Numbered from the stretch's first letter, positions 52,406-63,000 are shown. The stretch: 64,000 nt of DNA from Flagellimonas lutimaris (GCF_003581615.1 NZ_QXFH01000070.1:868001-932000), one strand, 5' to 3'. A program made the numbers and translations. The notes: generated by a model not told the origin, from the sequence alone.

Positions 52406-55400
52406 TTATCTATTGTCTTCTTTGTCATATCCTTCGGGACGTTTCCATCGCACAGGTGCGGGAGGTTCAGGTTTCATTATAAACTCTTGGGTTTCCAAAA
52501 GTCGTAGTGCTTCTTGTACTGCGCGTTCCAATTGTGGGTCTTTTCCTTGTACAATGGCCTTTGGATTTTGGATTACCTCTATATCCGGGGCAATTCCTTT
52601 TCCTTCAACATCCCATTCACCATTGGTATTGTAAAATCCACCTCGTGGAGCCACCATACGGCCACCATCAATAAAACGAGGGGTGTCCCATGTACCGACA
52701 AGACCTCCCCAAGTTCGGGTGCCTACTAAAGGGCCTAAATCTTTTTCCTTGAACATATAAGGCAACAAATCACCTCCAGAGCCTGCTCGTTCGTTAATAA
52801 TCATGACCTTTGGACCCCAGATACCTGCAATGGGGCTTGTCCATGGTCTATTATCGTTGGCCTTGCTGTTAAAATAGCCGATAGGTTCCCTGGCCATGAT
52901 GTCGATCATATAATCCGCTGCTGAGCCACCTCCGTTGTTTCTTTCATCCAAAATGACACCTTTTTTGTCCTGTTGGGAAAAATAATATTTGTTGAAGCTG
53001 CTAAAACCATTGCCGCTAGTGTTCGGTATGTAAACATAGGCCAATCTTCCATTGGAAAGCTTGTCTACCTTGTTTCTATTAGTCTCCACCCAGTCCATAT
53101 ATCGCAATTGGTACTCGTTGGCTACTGGTTTCACTGTAACCATTTTGGCATTGGTCAAGCTAGGAGTGCCATTTACAGTTATATTAACAGTGCGGTCCGC
53201 AGTTTGGGCCAGAAGCTCATAAATATTCTGATTAGCTTTTAGTGGTCTTCCGTTGATTGCCAATAGATAGTCACCGGCTTTTACTTCTATTCCTGGCATG
53301 GCCAAAGGGGCGCGTAACTCTGGGTTCCATTGTTCCCCAGTATATATTTTTTTGATTTTGTAATAGCCATCGACTATATCAAAATCCGCTCCCAAAAGAC
53401 CTACAGGTACTCGGTCCACATCTGGCATATCCCCTCCAGCAACATAAGAATGTCCAATAGCTACTTCACCACTAAGAATGTCCACGACATAATTTAGATC
53501 TGTTCTGTGCTTCACATGTTTGATCCAAGGTTGGTACCAGCTATATATTTTGTCCCAAGGCGCTCCGTGCACATTGTCCACATACAGAAAATCACGCATA
53601 AAACGCCATCCTTCCTTAAAAATCTGTGCATATTCCGTTTGGGGATCAATCTTGATTTTGGCATCGATGGTAAGATTGTCCTCAGGTTTTGGTGTGCCCT
53701 TAGTATCGGTGATCATCCAACCACCTGCATTTTTTAGCAACGTAAATTCACCTGTGTCGGATGTAACCATATTGGTTACTCCATCAGCAAAATCTGTGGC
53801 CTTTTCTTCGGTTACATTATAAGTGTGAACTTTTAGGCCCGTTGCATTCGGAATAGCTTCTGCAACAAACACTTTATTTTCCGTTCCTGGTTGTAAAAAT
53901 TGATAGTTACGTGCAGGAAGGTCGAGGGCAACAACTCTATCCTGTATGTTCGCAAAATCGATAATAACAGGTTTTACAATATCCTCGCTTTCCTCTTTAT
54001 TTTCACTTTTTTTGGATTTTGACCCCTTTTCTGACTCTTTTTCTTCCTTTTTAGACAATTCCTCGTCCGTTGTGGGTAGATTGGGAGATTTGCCCGATGC
54101 GCTCAAAACCAGAGCATATAAACTGCGGGTGGTACTGGGGTCGTAAGAGCTCATATCCAGCCAGCCTGAAGCCAATCCGTAGTCTGTGCTGGCCAAAAAG
54201 TAAAGGTATTCACCCGATACGTCCCACACAGGACTGGTAGCATCTGCCGTACCTTCGGTTACCTGAACTTTTTTTCCTGTTTGAGTGTCATAAATAAATA
54301 TGGCCTTAAAATGACTGTCTTGTTGTTTCTCGTAAGTAATCCAACGACTGTCCGGAGACCAAACAGGATTCATGGTACGGTTGGGGTGGGCATAACGGTC
54401 CGTATCAACCGCAGTGACTTTACCAGTTTTTAAATCGATGTACCACATATTGTAATCCGTATCCGTATAGGCAATGTATTGTCCATTTGGTGACCAATCC
54501 GGTTTAAAATAGAAGGTGGGATTTTGCAAAGGATAGGATTTTTGGTTTTGCCCATACTGATCGGACACTACCAATTGATATTCTCCACTGGCATCTGAAA
54601 ACCATGCAATTTTATCCCCTTGTGGAGACCATATTGGATAGCGGTCGGCCACTCCTGAAGATTGCGTCAAGTTCCGCCAACTTCCTTTTTCTTTAGGGAA
54701 AGTAAAAATATCACCTCGATATTCAAAAATGGCCCTTTTGCCATTTGGAGAAATATTAGGGTTGGTAACTGCGTTGGGCGTTACATCTTCCCAGCGTTCA
54801 CGGCTAAAGTTTAAATCTCCCTTTACGATGATGGTCAAGGGTTTACTTTCTTTTGAAGTTAAGTCCAACAGATGCAATCGGCCTCCCTGCTCATAAACAA
54901 GTCGGTTTCCGTTGGCATCCAAGTTTTTTACATCAAACTTTTTGTGAAAAGTAATCTGTTCTTCTGTCTTTGTATTAATGTCAAAGCTCCATATATTACT
55001 GGTATAATCACGTTCTGATAAATAATATACTTTGTTGCCGGACCATACTGGATATAAATGCCGCTCCTGATCTAGTTGTGGAGTAGTCGTTAGTTCATAA
55101 GTATTCAGATTTACAATCCAAATAGGCATAGCCTGTCCTCCTCTATAATTACGCCATTCTGGGTCCCATGAGGTAATGGGCGTATATGCTATATATAAAC
55201 CATCTGCCGATATACTACCGTAAGCACCTCTGGGAATTTCCATTGCTTTGGGCTGTCCTCCGTTTGGTGAAACAGTAAAAAACTGACTCGTCATTGTGGG
55301 CCTAGCATTACGGGTGGACCTAAAAAGGATATCTCCTTCAGGTGTCCAACCCTGAACTTCATCCATAGCAGGATGAAATGTTATTCGTTTTGGAGTTCCC

Positions 55401-55684
55401 CCTGTAGACGGGATGACATAAACGTCGCTATTACCGTCATATTCTGCGGTAAAAGCTATCCACTGTCCATCTTGAGAAAAGTGGGGGTCCGATTCACTTC
55501 CCAGGCCACTTGTAAGACGTTGGGCTTCGCCACCGTTAAGTGGCGCTTTCCAAAGATCGTTGGCGTGTACAAACACCACGGAATTTTTGCTCAACGTTGG
55601 CTCACGGAGCAATAATGTGCCTTCTTGGGCCATCAAATGTACCGTTGCCAGTAATGCAATTCCCAAAAAATATATTTTTCTCAT
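52406..55684 (-). CDS. Tricorn-like S41 family peptidase
   Basis: A 1092-residue secreted serine peptidase. A signal peptide (IYFLGIALLATVHLMAQ) is followed by WD40/PD40-type beta-propeller repeats (about 20-540; many SPDGxWI-like phrases such as SQDGQWIAFTAEYDGNSD and SPNGQYIAYTDTDYN), a charged linker (Glu/Lys/Ser-rich, about 550-580), a PDZ domain (about 770-840) and the S41 core. The catalytic Ser is S969 in the NERAGSGGD motif. Such proteins are tricorn homologues that degrade peptides; in Bacteroidota they are periplasmic. It has its own stop 1 to 2 bases after the shared terminator. Confidence 0.9.
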   Translation of the reverse strand: MRKIYFLGIALLATVHLMAQEGTLLLREPTLSKNSVVFVHANDLWKAPLNGGEAQRLTSGLGSESDPHFSQDGQWIAFTAEYDGNSDVYVIPSTGGTPKRITFHPAMDEVQGWTPEGDILFRSTRNARPTMTSQFFTVSPNGGQPKAMEIPRGAYGSISADGLYIAYTPITSWDPEWRNYRGGQAMPIWIVNLNTYELTTTPQLDQERHLYPVWSGNKVYYLSERDYTSNIWSFDINTKTEEQITFHKKFDVKNLDANGNRLVYEQGGRLHLLDLTSKESKPLTIIVKGDLNFSRERWEDVTPNAVTNPNISPNGKRAIFEYRGDIFTFPKEKGSWRNLTQSSGVADRYPIWSPQGDKIAWFSDASGEYQLVVSDQYGQNQKSYPLQNPTFYFKPDWSPNGQYIAYTDTDYNMWYIDLKTGKVTAVDTDRYAHPNRTMNPVWSPDSRWITYEKQQDSHFKAIFIYDTQTGKKVQVTEGTADATSPVWDVSGEYLYFLASTDYGLASGWLDMSSYDPSTTRSLYALVLSASGKSPNLPTTDEELSKKEEKESEKGSKSKKSENKEESEDIVKPVIIDFANIQDRVVALDLPARNYQFLQPGTENKVFVAEAIPNATGLKVHTYNVTEEKATDFADGVTNMVTSDTGEFTLLKNAGGWMITDTKGTPKPEDNLTIDAKIKIDPQTEYAQIFKEGWRFMRDFLYVDNVHGAPWDKIYSWYQPWIKHVKHRTDLNYVVDILSGEVAIGHSYVAGGDMPDVDRVPVGLLGADFDIVDGYYKIKKIYTGEQWNPELRAPLAMPGIEVKAGDYLLAINGRPLKANQNIYELLAQTADRTVNITVNGTPSLTNAKMVTVKPVANEYQLRYMDWVETNRNKVDKLSNGRLAYVYIPNTSGNGFSSFNKYYFSQQDKKGVILDERNNGGGSAADYMIDIMAREPIGYFNSKANDNRPWTSPIAGIWGPKVMIINERAGSGGDLLPYMFKEKDLGPLVGTRTWGGLVGTWDTPRFIDGGRMVAPRGGFYNTNGEWDVEGKGIAPDIEVIQNPKAIVQGKDPQLERAVQEALRLLETQEFIMKPEPPAPVRWKRPEGYDKEDNR

Positions 55685-55788
55685 TGGATTGGTTTGAGGT
55701 TATTAATTGATACACGGGATAATCCCTCATTACCCTAAAAATACATAAAACAACGGAAGAGTTGTCGGACTTAGATATGAAAGGCTTT

Positions 55789-56064
55789 TTAAGATGATAT
55801 CTTACTTAACCGTTTGAGTTTTTCCAACACTTCGTATACGGCAAAACTTCGGGCGAAGCGGTACATTTCCTTATCATCCGCCTTGATAATGACAACAGGC
55901 AGGGTAAATACCATGGACTGTCCTGTAAACTCAACTTCTTCCTCGACGTCCACCACGCGAATATTGACTTTTGGAAAATTTTCCTGTACGGCTTCCAGCA
56001 ATTTTGGTTTGAGCACTTTGCAAACACCACAAGTTTTGCCCGTAAAATAAATCAGTTCTATCAT
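55789..56064 (-). CDS. Thioredoxin-family protein
   Basis: A 91-residue thioredoxin fold with the C-x-x-C motif TCGVC (C12, C15) and cis-Pro in FTLPVVIIK. The ATG at 56064 is used rather than an upstream frame start at 56124, since the latter adds 20 unrelated residues. No signal peptide; cytoplasmic. The preceding gene on this strand ends 24 bases upstream of the ATG. Confidence 0.8.
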   Translation of the reverse strand: MIELIYFTGKTCGVCKVLKPKLLEAVQENFPKVNIRVVDVEEEVEFTGQSMVFTLPVVIIKADDKEMYRFARSFAVYEVLEKLKRLSKISS

Positions 56065-56087
56065 ATAATTCGTCAAGTATAACTCGC

Positions 56088-56906
56088 TTAATAATCGGAA
56101 TACTCGGTAGGGTAGAGGAACCAAATGTCCGCATGGGAAACGTTGTTTTCATATTTGGGCAGGGCACTGAGTTCCTTCCACTCCGGTGAATCTACAAACG
56201 CTTCCCAATTTTTCTCTCTCGTGGCCATATCGGCATGGGTAGTCATGTACATTAAATTGGGCATTTTGGGCCCGGAAAGTACTTCGCCATAAAACACCGC
56301 ATTGAAATCCAAACGGTCAAAAAGTTTTACCTCGCCACCTGCATTGAACATATCCACTTTGTTACGATAGTATTTTTCGGTGGGGGATTCGTAACTGCGC
56401 AATTCATAAATCCGTTCGGACCTTGGGCTGTCCAAATTAGGAACCTTCATCATGGGCATATCGGTAAAAGCCTGTAGTAGGATAGACTCTATATGATCAT
56501 AGGGAGGATTGTCATAATTGGCATTGATGTATGCGTTGCCTGCTGTCACATATTCTTCATCTTCCATAAGTTGTTGGTCCAACACTTTAAATTGCTTTAA
56601 ACTTTCAAAAGGAAGTAGCACGTAGGTTTTTTGTACCGTATCGGTTTCATTGGTGCGAAATTTAAAAACGCCGACCTTGTCAATGCCTTGCTTTTTTACG
56701 GCAGGCATAAAGGCATTTTTTAGGTAATTGTCCGTGGCCGATATCTGGTCTTCAGAGCTAAAGGAATAGATTTTGAGCTGATAGAACTCTCGTTCTTCTT
56801 GAACCTGTTCAGGTGGCTCCGTAGTTGCATCGGTTTCGGGGTTTGGATTTCCACAGCTTGCTAATGCTGCTGTAAGCAATAGCAAATGGAGTTTGATAGT
56901 TTTCAT
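56088..56906 (-). CDS. NIPSNAP family lipoprotein
   Basis: A 272-residue lipoprotein with signal KLHLLLLTAALASC (C18 as lipid site), then a short acidic/Thr/Pro linker and two NIPSNAP-like ferredoxin-fold domains (about 38-140 and 160-270; FYQLKIYSFSSEDQ and IYELRSYESPTEKYY). The function of NIPSNAP proteins in bacteria is open. Confidence 0.82.
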   Translation of the reverse strand: MKTIKLHLLLLTAALASCGNPNPETDATTEPPEQVQEEREFYQLKIYSFSSEDQISATDNYLKNAFMPAVKKQGIDKVGVFKFRTNETDTVQKTYVLLPFESLKQFKVLDQQLMEDEEYVTAGNAYINANYDNPPYDHIESILLQAFTDMPMMKVPNLDSPRSERIYELRSYESPTEKYYRNKVDMFNAGGEVKLFDRLDFNAVFYGEVLSGPKMPNLMYMTTHADMATREKNWEAFVDSPEWKELSALPKYENNVSHADIWFLYPTEYSDY

Positions 56907-56976
56907 TTTATGTAGTTTAGTTTGATGTAATGTAGGTTATTGAAGTTGATTCAAAAACGACGTCTCAAGATAGTGA

Positions 56977-58158
56977 TTAATTCGATGATACTTTGTTTTT
57001 TGAAACCAATGCAATCAAACCCAAAATTGGACCTAGGGCCAAAATCATATAAACCATATTGGAGCTTGTCCAGATTCGCATTTCATTGAGCAATTGAATG
57101 CTGATGATGGTGATGGCGAAACCGATACAGTTCACAATTGTTAGTGCTGTACCCTTTATTTCTGCGGATGCATTTTGTGCCACCAAGGTGGAAAATAGGG
57201 GAGAGTCTGCGATGACCACCATGCCCCAAAAAATGAGAAAAGCAACAAAAACCACTTCCGATTCCTGGGCGAAAAGCAAGGGAGAAATCAAACAGCAAGC
57301 ACAGGAAAGTAAGAGTGCCATAAAAGCCACGCGTTTGGTTCCTGCTGATTGTGACACATAACCGCCCAACACACAGGCCAAACCTCCGATGCCAATGATC
57401 AGGAACGATAATAATGGTATGTTGAATGATGTTACTGGGTGAACCAACACGTAGGTTTGTAACATAATGGGTACAAAGGCCCAAAACGCATAGAGTTCCC
57501 ACATGTGTCCAAAATACCCGAAGGCGGCGGAGCGGAAAGGTTTATTTTGAAACACGTTTAAAAAAGCGGATAAATGGATTTTTTGACTCGGTTTTCGGAA
57601 TGGTCCGTCGGGTACCAACCCTACCATTAAAGCTCCGCCCAAAACGGCCAAGAATGAAGTGGACATCAGCACCGTTTTCCAAGACAACGCTTGGGTCATC
57701 TCTTTTAATAAATGCGGAAATGCGGTGCCGACCACCAATGCGCCTACCAAATACCCAAGGGATTTGCCAAGGCCTTTCTCATAATAATCTGCTGCAATTT
57801 TCATTCCTACGGGATAGATGCCCGCGAGAAAAAAACCTGTAAAAAACCGAAAGGATAGGATGCTGGCCAAACCATTGCCTTCCCAAATGACTCCTAAATT
57901 AAAAAGTGCGCCCAAAACGGCGCAGCAAAAAAATACTTTGGATGGCGAAAATCGGTCGGCAATCGATAAAATGGCAAACACCAAGGTACCCACGATAAAC
58001 CCAAATTGAACTGCGGAGGTCAAATGCCCTACCGCACTTTCGCTCAACCCAAAGGTGGCTACCAAGTCGCCCATGACCCCGTTGCCCGCAAACCAAAGCG
58101 AGGTGCAGCAAAACTGCGACAACACGATGACAGGGAGTATTATTTTGGAGGGTTTCAT
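56977..58158 (-). CDS. MFS transporter
   Basis: A 393-residue protein with 12 hydrophobic helices, two halves with a cytoplasmic loop near 185-200. The motif RFFTGFFLAGIYPVGMKIAADYYEKG in the first half is typical of MFS exporters. Substrate unknown. It is convergent with nothing and lies 70 bases upstream of the NIPSNAP gene, on the same strand. Confidence 0.85.
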   Translation of the reverse strand: MKPSKIILPVIVLSQFCCTSLWFAGNGVMGDLVATFGLSESAVGHLTSAVQFGFIVGTLVFAILSIADRFSPSKVFFCCAVLGALFNLGVIWEGNGLASILSFRFFTGFFLAGIYPVGMKIAADYYEKGLGKSLGYLVGALVVGTAFPHLLKEMTQALSWKTVLMSTSFLAVLGGALMVGLVPDGPFRKPSQKIHLSAFLNVFQNKPFRSAAFGYFGHMWELYAFWAFVPIMLQTYVLVHPVTSFNIPLLSFLIIGIGGLACVLGGYVSQSAGTKRVAFMALLLSCACCLISPLLFAQESEVVFVAFLIFWGMVVIADSPLFSTLVAQNASAEIKGTALTIVNCIGFAITIISIQLLNEMRIWTSSNMVYMILALGPILGLIALVSKNKVSSN

Positions 58159-58269
58159 TTAGGTCTAAAATAAGTGTTGATCAATCTGCTACAAACTATT
58201 GACTTTGTTGCAGTCTTTGCTTTCTCTTACAAACTAATGGAATAGATTTGATATAAGATATAAATTTTG

Positions 58270-58950
58270 CTAATCCTTTAACTCAGGAGGCGGTGGAGGC
58301 AGAGGGATATCGGTTTTACTATATTTTTCAAAAAATATCATGTATCGATAATAATTATCGCTTTTTTCCTTATTCGCTTTTGTAAATTGTTTTTCAACCT
58401 CAGCTAGAACTTCCTTGGTCTTAGAAATGGGATAATGATCTTCTATATTTAAGTAAATCAAGATTTGTTTCAGAACTGGTTCTCCAACAGAATTGTAATA
58501 ATCCACGTGTTTCATTGTATTCAACTGGTGGGCAAGTGAATTAATTGGATAGAGGCTATCTAGAGAAGCTCGATAATTCATTAAAGAATCATTTTTAATA
58601 TGAATTGTATTTCTATTCATAAAGCATGAAATGACATCGCTAGTTGGACACTCCACGTAACCATATTGATGATAGATTGTATCGTTAAACTGATAAGTGA
58701 TGCCTGTATATTTATCCTCACAGGATAATGTTTGCATTCGATCAATCAAGGTGCTAAAATTTGAAACGTTTTCAAGGTTAATTACTTCAAAATCAGGGTC
58801 ACCTTGAAACTCTAAAAATTTATCTGAAAATATCTTTGAGGAAGTCAATTCACTCAACTTGTCATCTTGGTTATTTTCTAATGAATAATCACAACTAAAA
58901 GAAAGTGTAGTGAGGCAAACAAGTAAGAATATTGCAAAATGCTTTTCCAT
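58270..58950 (-). CDS. Predicted lipoprotein, unknown function
   Basis: A 226-residue protein with signal MEKHFAIFLLVCLTTLSFSC and a lipobox-like LSFSC. The mature part is polar with short helices and ends DIPLPPPPPELKD. No known family was recognised. It follows polA on the same strand with a 26-base gap and uses a somewhat more AT-rich composition, which could indicate recent acquisition, but the signal is weak. Confidence 0.65.
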   Translation of the reverse strand: MEKHFAIFLLVCLTTLSFSCDYSLENNQDDKLSELTSSKIFSDKFLEFQGDPDFEVINLENVSNFSTLIDRMQTLSCEDKYTGITYQFNDTIYHQYGYVECPTSDVISCFMNRNTIHIKNDSLMNYRASLDSLYPINSLAHQLNTMKHVDYYNSVGEPVLKQILIYLNIEDHYPISKTKEVLAEVEKQFTKANKEKSDNYYRYMIFFEKYSKTDIPLPPPPPELKD

Positions 58951-58976
58951 AAAAAAGAGGAATCAAAAAACATGCC

Positions 58977-61811
58977 TTAATGTGCCTCCAACCAATTCTC
59001 ACCAATACCCACTTCTACATCTAACGGCACAGAGAGTTCGTAGGCGTGCTCCATTTCGGTTTTAATAAGTTCCTTCATTTCATCCAACTCGGGTTTGTAG
59101 CAATCGAACACCAATTCATCGTGCACCTGCAACAACATCTTGGTCTTGTATTGTCCTTCGGAAAGCTTTTTGTGGATGTTGATCATCGCAATTTTAATGA
59201 TATCCGCCGCACTTCCTTGAATGGGCGCGTTTACGGCGTTGCGTTCCGCTGCACCGCGAACTACTTGGTTGCCTGCATTAATATCCTTTAAATAACGACG
59301 ACGCCCCAAAACTGTTTGTACATAACCGTTGTCTCTTGCAAAATCCACCTGCTCACTCATATAATTGCGCAATTTCGGGTAGGTTTTGTAATAGGTGTCG
59401 ATAAGTTCCTTGGCCTCGGTACGGTTCAAATCTGTTTGGTTGCTCAATCCAAAGGCCGAAACTCCATAAATAATCCCAAAGTTCACCGTTTTGGCATTGC
59501 TACGTTGTTCGCGGGTCACTTCCTCAATGGGCACATTAAATACTTTGGATGCCGTGGAAGCGTGAATGTCCTCACCGTTTTTAAAGGCGGAAATCATGGT
59601 GTCTTCCTCGCTCAATGCCGCAATAATACGCAACTCTATCTGGGAGTAATCCGCGGCCAACAACACATAGTTTTCATCTCGTGGTATAAAAGCCTTTCGC
59701 ACTTGTCGTCCCCGTTCCGTTCGGATGGGGATATTCTGCAAGTTTGGATTGTTGCTGCTCAAACGGCCTGTTGCAGCTACGGTCTGCATATAATCGGTGT
59801 GCACCCGACCAGTTTTTTGCTGCACTTCGTTGGGCAACGCATCCACGTAGGTGCTTTTTAACTTAGCTAATCCTCGGTAGTCCAACACATTTTTGATAAT
59901 CTCATGGTCCTTCGCCAAATAGGAGAGTACATCTTCCGAAGTGGAAAACTGACCTGTTTTGGTCTTTTTCGGCTTGTCCACTAGCTTCAGTTTGCCAAAA
60001 AGAATCTCACCCAACTGTTTTGGCGAGGCAATATTGAATTCTTCACCGGCCTCTTTATATATTTTTTGCTCCAGTTCCTTTATATCGATGTCCAATTGTT
60101 CTGAAAGGCCATTCAAATAATCTTTGTCTAGATTGATGCCTTCCAGTTCCATATCGGCCAATACGCGAACCAACGGAATCTCGATTTCATCAAACAATGT
60201 ATCGGTATGGGCCTCTTTCAGCTCTGGGGTGAATTTTAACCCTAATTGAAAGGTGATATCGGCATCTTCCACCGCATATTCCGTTTGCTTTTCCAAAGGA
60301 ACCTGTCGCATACTGAGCTGGTTCTTGCCCTTTTTTCCGATAAGTTCGGTAATGGAAATCGGCGTATAGTTGAGATAGGTTTCCGCAAGCACATCCATAT
60401 TGTGGCGCATATCGGGGTTGATGAGGTAGTGGGCCAACATGGTATCAAACAATTTGCCTTTTACCTCCACCCCGTAGTTTTGCATCACTTTGATGTCATA
60501 CTTCAGGTTTTGCCCCACCTTTTCGATGGTTTCCGACTCGAAAAACGGACGCAATTTTTCAATTAGCGGTTTGGCATCGTTTTCATTATCGGGAAAAGGT
60601 ACGTAGAACCCTTTTCCAGGCGACCAACTAAAGGCAATGCCCACCAGTTCTGCCTCCAAAGGATTAAGGGAAGTGGTCTCCGTATCAAAACAAACGGAGG
60701 GCTGCTTCATCAACATTTCCAAAAAGAGTTCCATATCCAACCCCTCTTTTACGTTCTGGTAAAAATGGGAGACGTCGGCAATGGTTTTTCGGCTGTTTAC
60801 ATCTTTAATGGTGGCTGCAGCATCCGAAGGGTCTCCTCCAAATAGGGTAAACTGACCACTTCCTGCAACTTTGGCCTCTTCTTTGGCTGTTTTGGTACTG
60901 GTCACTTGAGTGCTGGTTTCTGCCTCTCCCGAAAATATTTTTATGAATTGGTCTTTGAGTCTGCGAAACTCGAGTTCTTCGAAGATTTCCTGCACTTTTT
61001 CGGCATCTGGCGGACACATTTCGTAATCCTCCGCATGGAATTGCACATCACAGTCGGTTTTAATCTCAGCCAACTTTCTTGACAAGCGACCCAACTCGGC
61101 ATTGTCCTCGACTTTTTCTTTCATTTTGCCCTTGAGCTGGTCCGTATTGCTCAGCAAGCCTTCTAAAGAATCGAACTGCTCCAAGAATTTTTTGGCTGTC
61201 TTGTCTCCAACACCGGGCAATCCCGGAATGTTGTCGCTCGCATCGCCCATCATGCCCAAATAATCAATAACTTGCTCTGGACGTTTTACGCCAAATCGTT
61301 TCTGAATCTCGGGAATACCCCAAATTTCGATACCATTGCCCATTCTTGCAGGGCGGTACATAAAAATGTTCTCGCTCACCAATTGCCCAAAATCCTTATC
61401 GGGCGTTACCATAAAGACTTTGTAATTCTCCTTTTCAGCCTGTTTGGCCAAAGTTCCGATAAGGTCATCGGCCTCATAGCCTTCCAATTCCACAACGGGA
61501 ATTTTCATGGCTTGCAAAATTTGTTGGATATAAGGCACCGCAATGCGGATAGCATCGGGCGTTTCGTCGCGATTGGCTTTGTAGTCTTCAAAAAGCTCGG
61601 TACGCTCCACACTTCCTCCTTTATCGAAAGCCACCGCCAAATGGTCGGGATTTTCCCGTTTGATCACATCAAAAAGGGAGTTCACAAACCCCATAATAGC
61701 TGAAGTATCCATTCCCTTGGAGTTGATTCGTGGGTTTTTGATCAGGGCGTAATAACCACGAAATATAAGTGCGTAGGCGTCTAGAAGAAACAGTCTTTTT
61801 TGGTCAGACAT
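58977..61811 (-). CDS. polA: DNA polymerase I
   Basis: A 944-residue polymerase with three domains: the 5'-3' flap exonuclease (1-290; LLDAYALIFRGYYAL, PDHLAVAFDKGG, GVGDKTAKKFL), the 3'-5' proofreading exonuclease (about 360-540) and the polymerase (550-944). The exonuclease DxE (D376, E378 in FDTETTSLN) is intact, so proofreading is likely active. Polymerase motifs are VLLAADYSQIELRI, RSNAKTVNFGIIYG and LQVHDELVFD. Used in Okazaki fragment processing and repair. Length is normal. Confidence 0.97.
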   Translation of the reverse strand: MSDQKRLFLLDAYALIFRGYYALIKNPRINSKGMDTSAIMGFVNSLFDVIKRENPDHLAVAFDKGGSVERTELFEDYKANRDETPDAIRIAVPYIQQILQAMKIPVVELEGYEADDLIGTLAKQAEKENYKVFMVTPDKDFGQLVSENIFMYRPARMGNGIEIWGIPEIQKRFGVKRPEQVIDYLGMMGDASDNIPGLPGVGDKTAKKFLEQFDSLEGLLSNTDQLKGKMKEKVEDNAELGRLSRKLAEIKTDCDVQFHAEDYEMCPPDAEKVQEIFEELEFRRLKDQFIKIFSGEAETSTQVTSTKTAKEEAKVAGSGQFTLFGGDPSDAAATIKDVNSRKTIADVSHFYQNVKEGLDMELFLEMLMKQPSVCFDTETTSLNPLEAELVGIAFSWSPGKGFYVPFPDNENDAKPLIEKLRPFFESETIEKVGQNLKYDIKVMQNYGVEVKGKLFDTMLAHYLINPDMRHNMDVLAETYLNYTPISITELIGKKGKNQLSMRQVPLEKQTEYAVEDADITFQLGLKFTPELKEAHTDTLFDEIEIPLVRVLADMELEGINLDKDYLNGLSEQLDIDIKELEQKIYKEAGEEFNIASPKQLGEILFGKLKLVDKPKKTKTGQFSTSEDVLSYLAKDHEIIKNVLDYRGLAKLKSTYVDALPNEVQQKTGRVHTDYMQTVAATGRLSSNNPNLQNIPIRTERGRQVRKAFIPRDENYVLLAADYSQIELRIIAALSEEDTMISAFKNGEDIHASTASKVFNVPIEEVTREQRSNAKTVNFGIIYGVSAFGLSNQTDLNRTEAKELIDTYYKTYPKLRNYMSEQVDFARDNGYVQTVLGRRRYLKDINAGNQVVRGAAERNAVNAPIQGSAADIIKIAMINIHKKLSEGQYKTKMLLQVHDELVFDCYKPELDEMKELIKTEMEHAYELSVPLDVEVGIGENWLEAH

Positions 61812-61883
61812 TTTATAAATTTTTTGAAATACAAAGTTAGAAGTACGAGTTTTTAAATGTACGAATTGCGGTTTAAAAGATGT

Positions 61884-61897
61884 CAGATATCAGATAT
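61884..61897. repeat. Short tandem repeat in the polA upstream spacer
   Basis: CAGATAT occurs twice in tandem (61884-61890, 61891-61897). The following sequence up to 61953 contains CAGCGAAGCGG, similar to the cores of the dispersed palindromic repeats, so the spacer may be a degraded copy. Confidence 0.4.
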
Positions 61898-61955
61898 AAG
61901 ATTTCAGGAGTCTTTATTCTTGAATCTATCAGCGAAGCGGTATTGAGTCTAATCT

Positions 61956-62960
61956 CTATTCATAAAAACTAATGACTTCTCTGTTCTTGTGTCCATTATC
62001 GGAATATTCGCGATAGGTAAATCCTGGGTGTACGCAGTAACCGCCTGTTTCCCCATTTTTGTTGATGGCCAAAAACCCGATTTGGAAATCTTTGCGGCCT
62101 TCGTTTTTCTTCATGATTCGTTTTACACCTTCTTCGCAGGCTTCCTGTGGACTTTTGCCTTGTCGCATCAATTCTACAATCAAAAAGCTGCCCACGGTAC
62201 GGATGACTTCTTCGCCAACCCCCGTCGCCGTGGCACCGCCCACTTCATTGTCAATAAAAAGTCCGGCGCCAATAATGGGGGAGTCCCCAACACGCCCAGC
62301 TACTTTGTATGCCATTCCACTCGTAGTGCATGCACCGGCAATATCCCCGTTTTCATCAATGGCCAACATACCAATGGTATCGTGGTTTTCTATGTTGATA
62401 GTGGTTTCGTATTTGGAGGTTTTTAACCACTCTTCGTATTGTTTTTTGGTACTTTCGGTGAACAAATCCTCTTTTTTAAACCCTTGTTCGTAGGCAAACT
62501 TTTCGGCTCCTTTACCAGCCAAAATAATATGTGGGGTTTCCTCCATCACCTTTCTGGCTACGGAAACGGGATGGACAATATTTTCCATGCAAACCACAGC
62601 GCCACAATTACCATCTTTGTCCATAATGCAGGCATCCAAAGTCACATTGCCATCACGGTCGGGGCGCCCTCCTTTGCCTACCGTTTCGTTAGTTTCGTCC
62701 CCTTCTTCCACCATTACACCTTGTTCCACGGCATCCAAAGCATTGCCTCCTTCTTTTAAGACTTTCCATGCTTTTTCCGAAGCATTGAAAAAGTTCCATG
62801 TACAAACTACAATGGGTTTTATAGGATTTGGAGTAGTGGGTACCATTGCGGCAGGGACTGCTTCGGGCTTTGGTTCTGTTTTACAAGCGACCAATGTGGA
62901 GGCGGAAACCAGCCCGGCTGCGGATAGGCTGGAATTTTTTAGGAATTTGCGTCGTTCCAT
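61956..62960 (-). CDS. N4-(beta-N-acetylglucosaminyl)-L-asparaginase (glycosylasparaginase)
   Basis: A 334-residue Ntn-hydrolase precursor. A twin-arginine-like signal (ERRKFLKNSSLSAAGLVSASTLVAC) with a Cys suggests Tat export and lipidation. Autoprocessing occurs before the nucleophile T195 in NHDTIGMLA; GRVGDSPIIGAGLF and ATATGVGE are substrate pocket motifs. The enzyme splits the GlcNAc-Asn bond of N-glycoproteins. The gene is divergent from cutC, 40 bases apart. Confidence 0.92.
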   Translation of the reverse strand: MERRKFLKNSSLSAAGLVSASTLVACKTEPKPEAVPAAMVPTTPNPIKPIVVCTWNFFNASEKAWKVLKEGGNALDAVEQGVMVEEGDETNETVGKGGRPDRDGNVTLDACIMDKDGNCGAVVCMENIVHPVSVARKVMEETPHIILAGKGAEKFAYEQGFKKEDLFTESTKKQYEEWLKTSKYETTINIENHDTIGMLAIDENGDIAGACTTSGMAYKVAGRVGDSPIIGAGLFIDNEVGGATATGVGEEVIRTVGSFLIVELMRQGKSPQEACEEGVKRIMKKNEGRKDFQIGFLAINKNGETGGYCVHPGFTYREYSDNGHKNREVISFYE

Positions 62961-63000
62961 GGTTTGGTATGTTTAATTTTAAGGGTTATAAAGATACAAT

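Noticed and set aside
58270..58950. Lipoprotein gene as horizontally acquired DNA
   Set aside because: The region is somewhat AT-richer than its neighbours but short, and there is no flanking repeat or mobility gene, so this is not supported.
59316..59861. 181-residue plus-strand frame opposite polA
   Set aside because: Shadow of the polymerase domain coding sequence; composition is that of an antisense frame.
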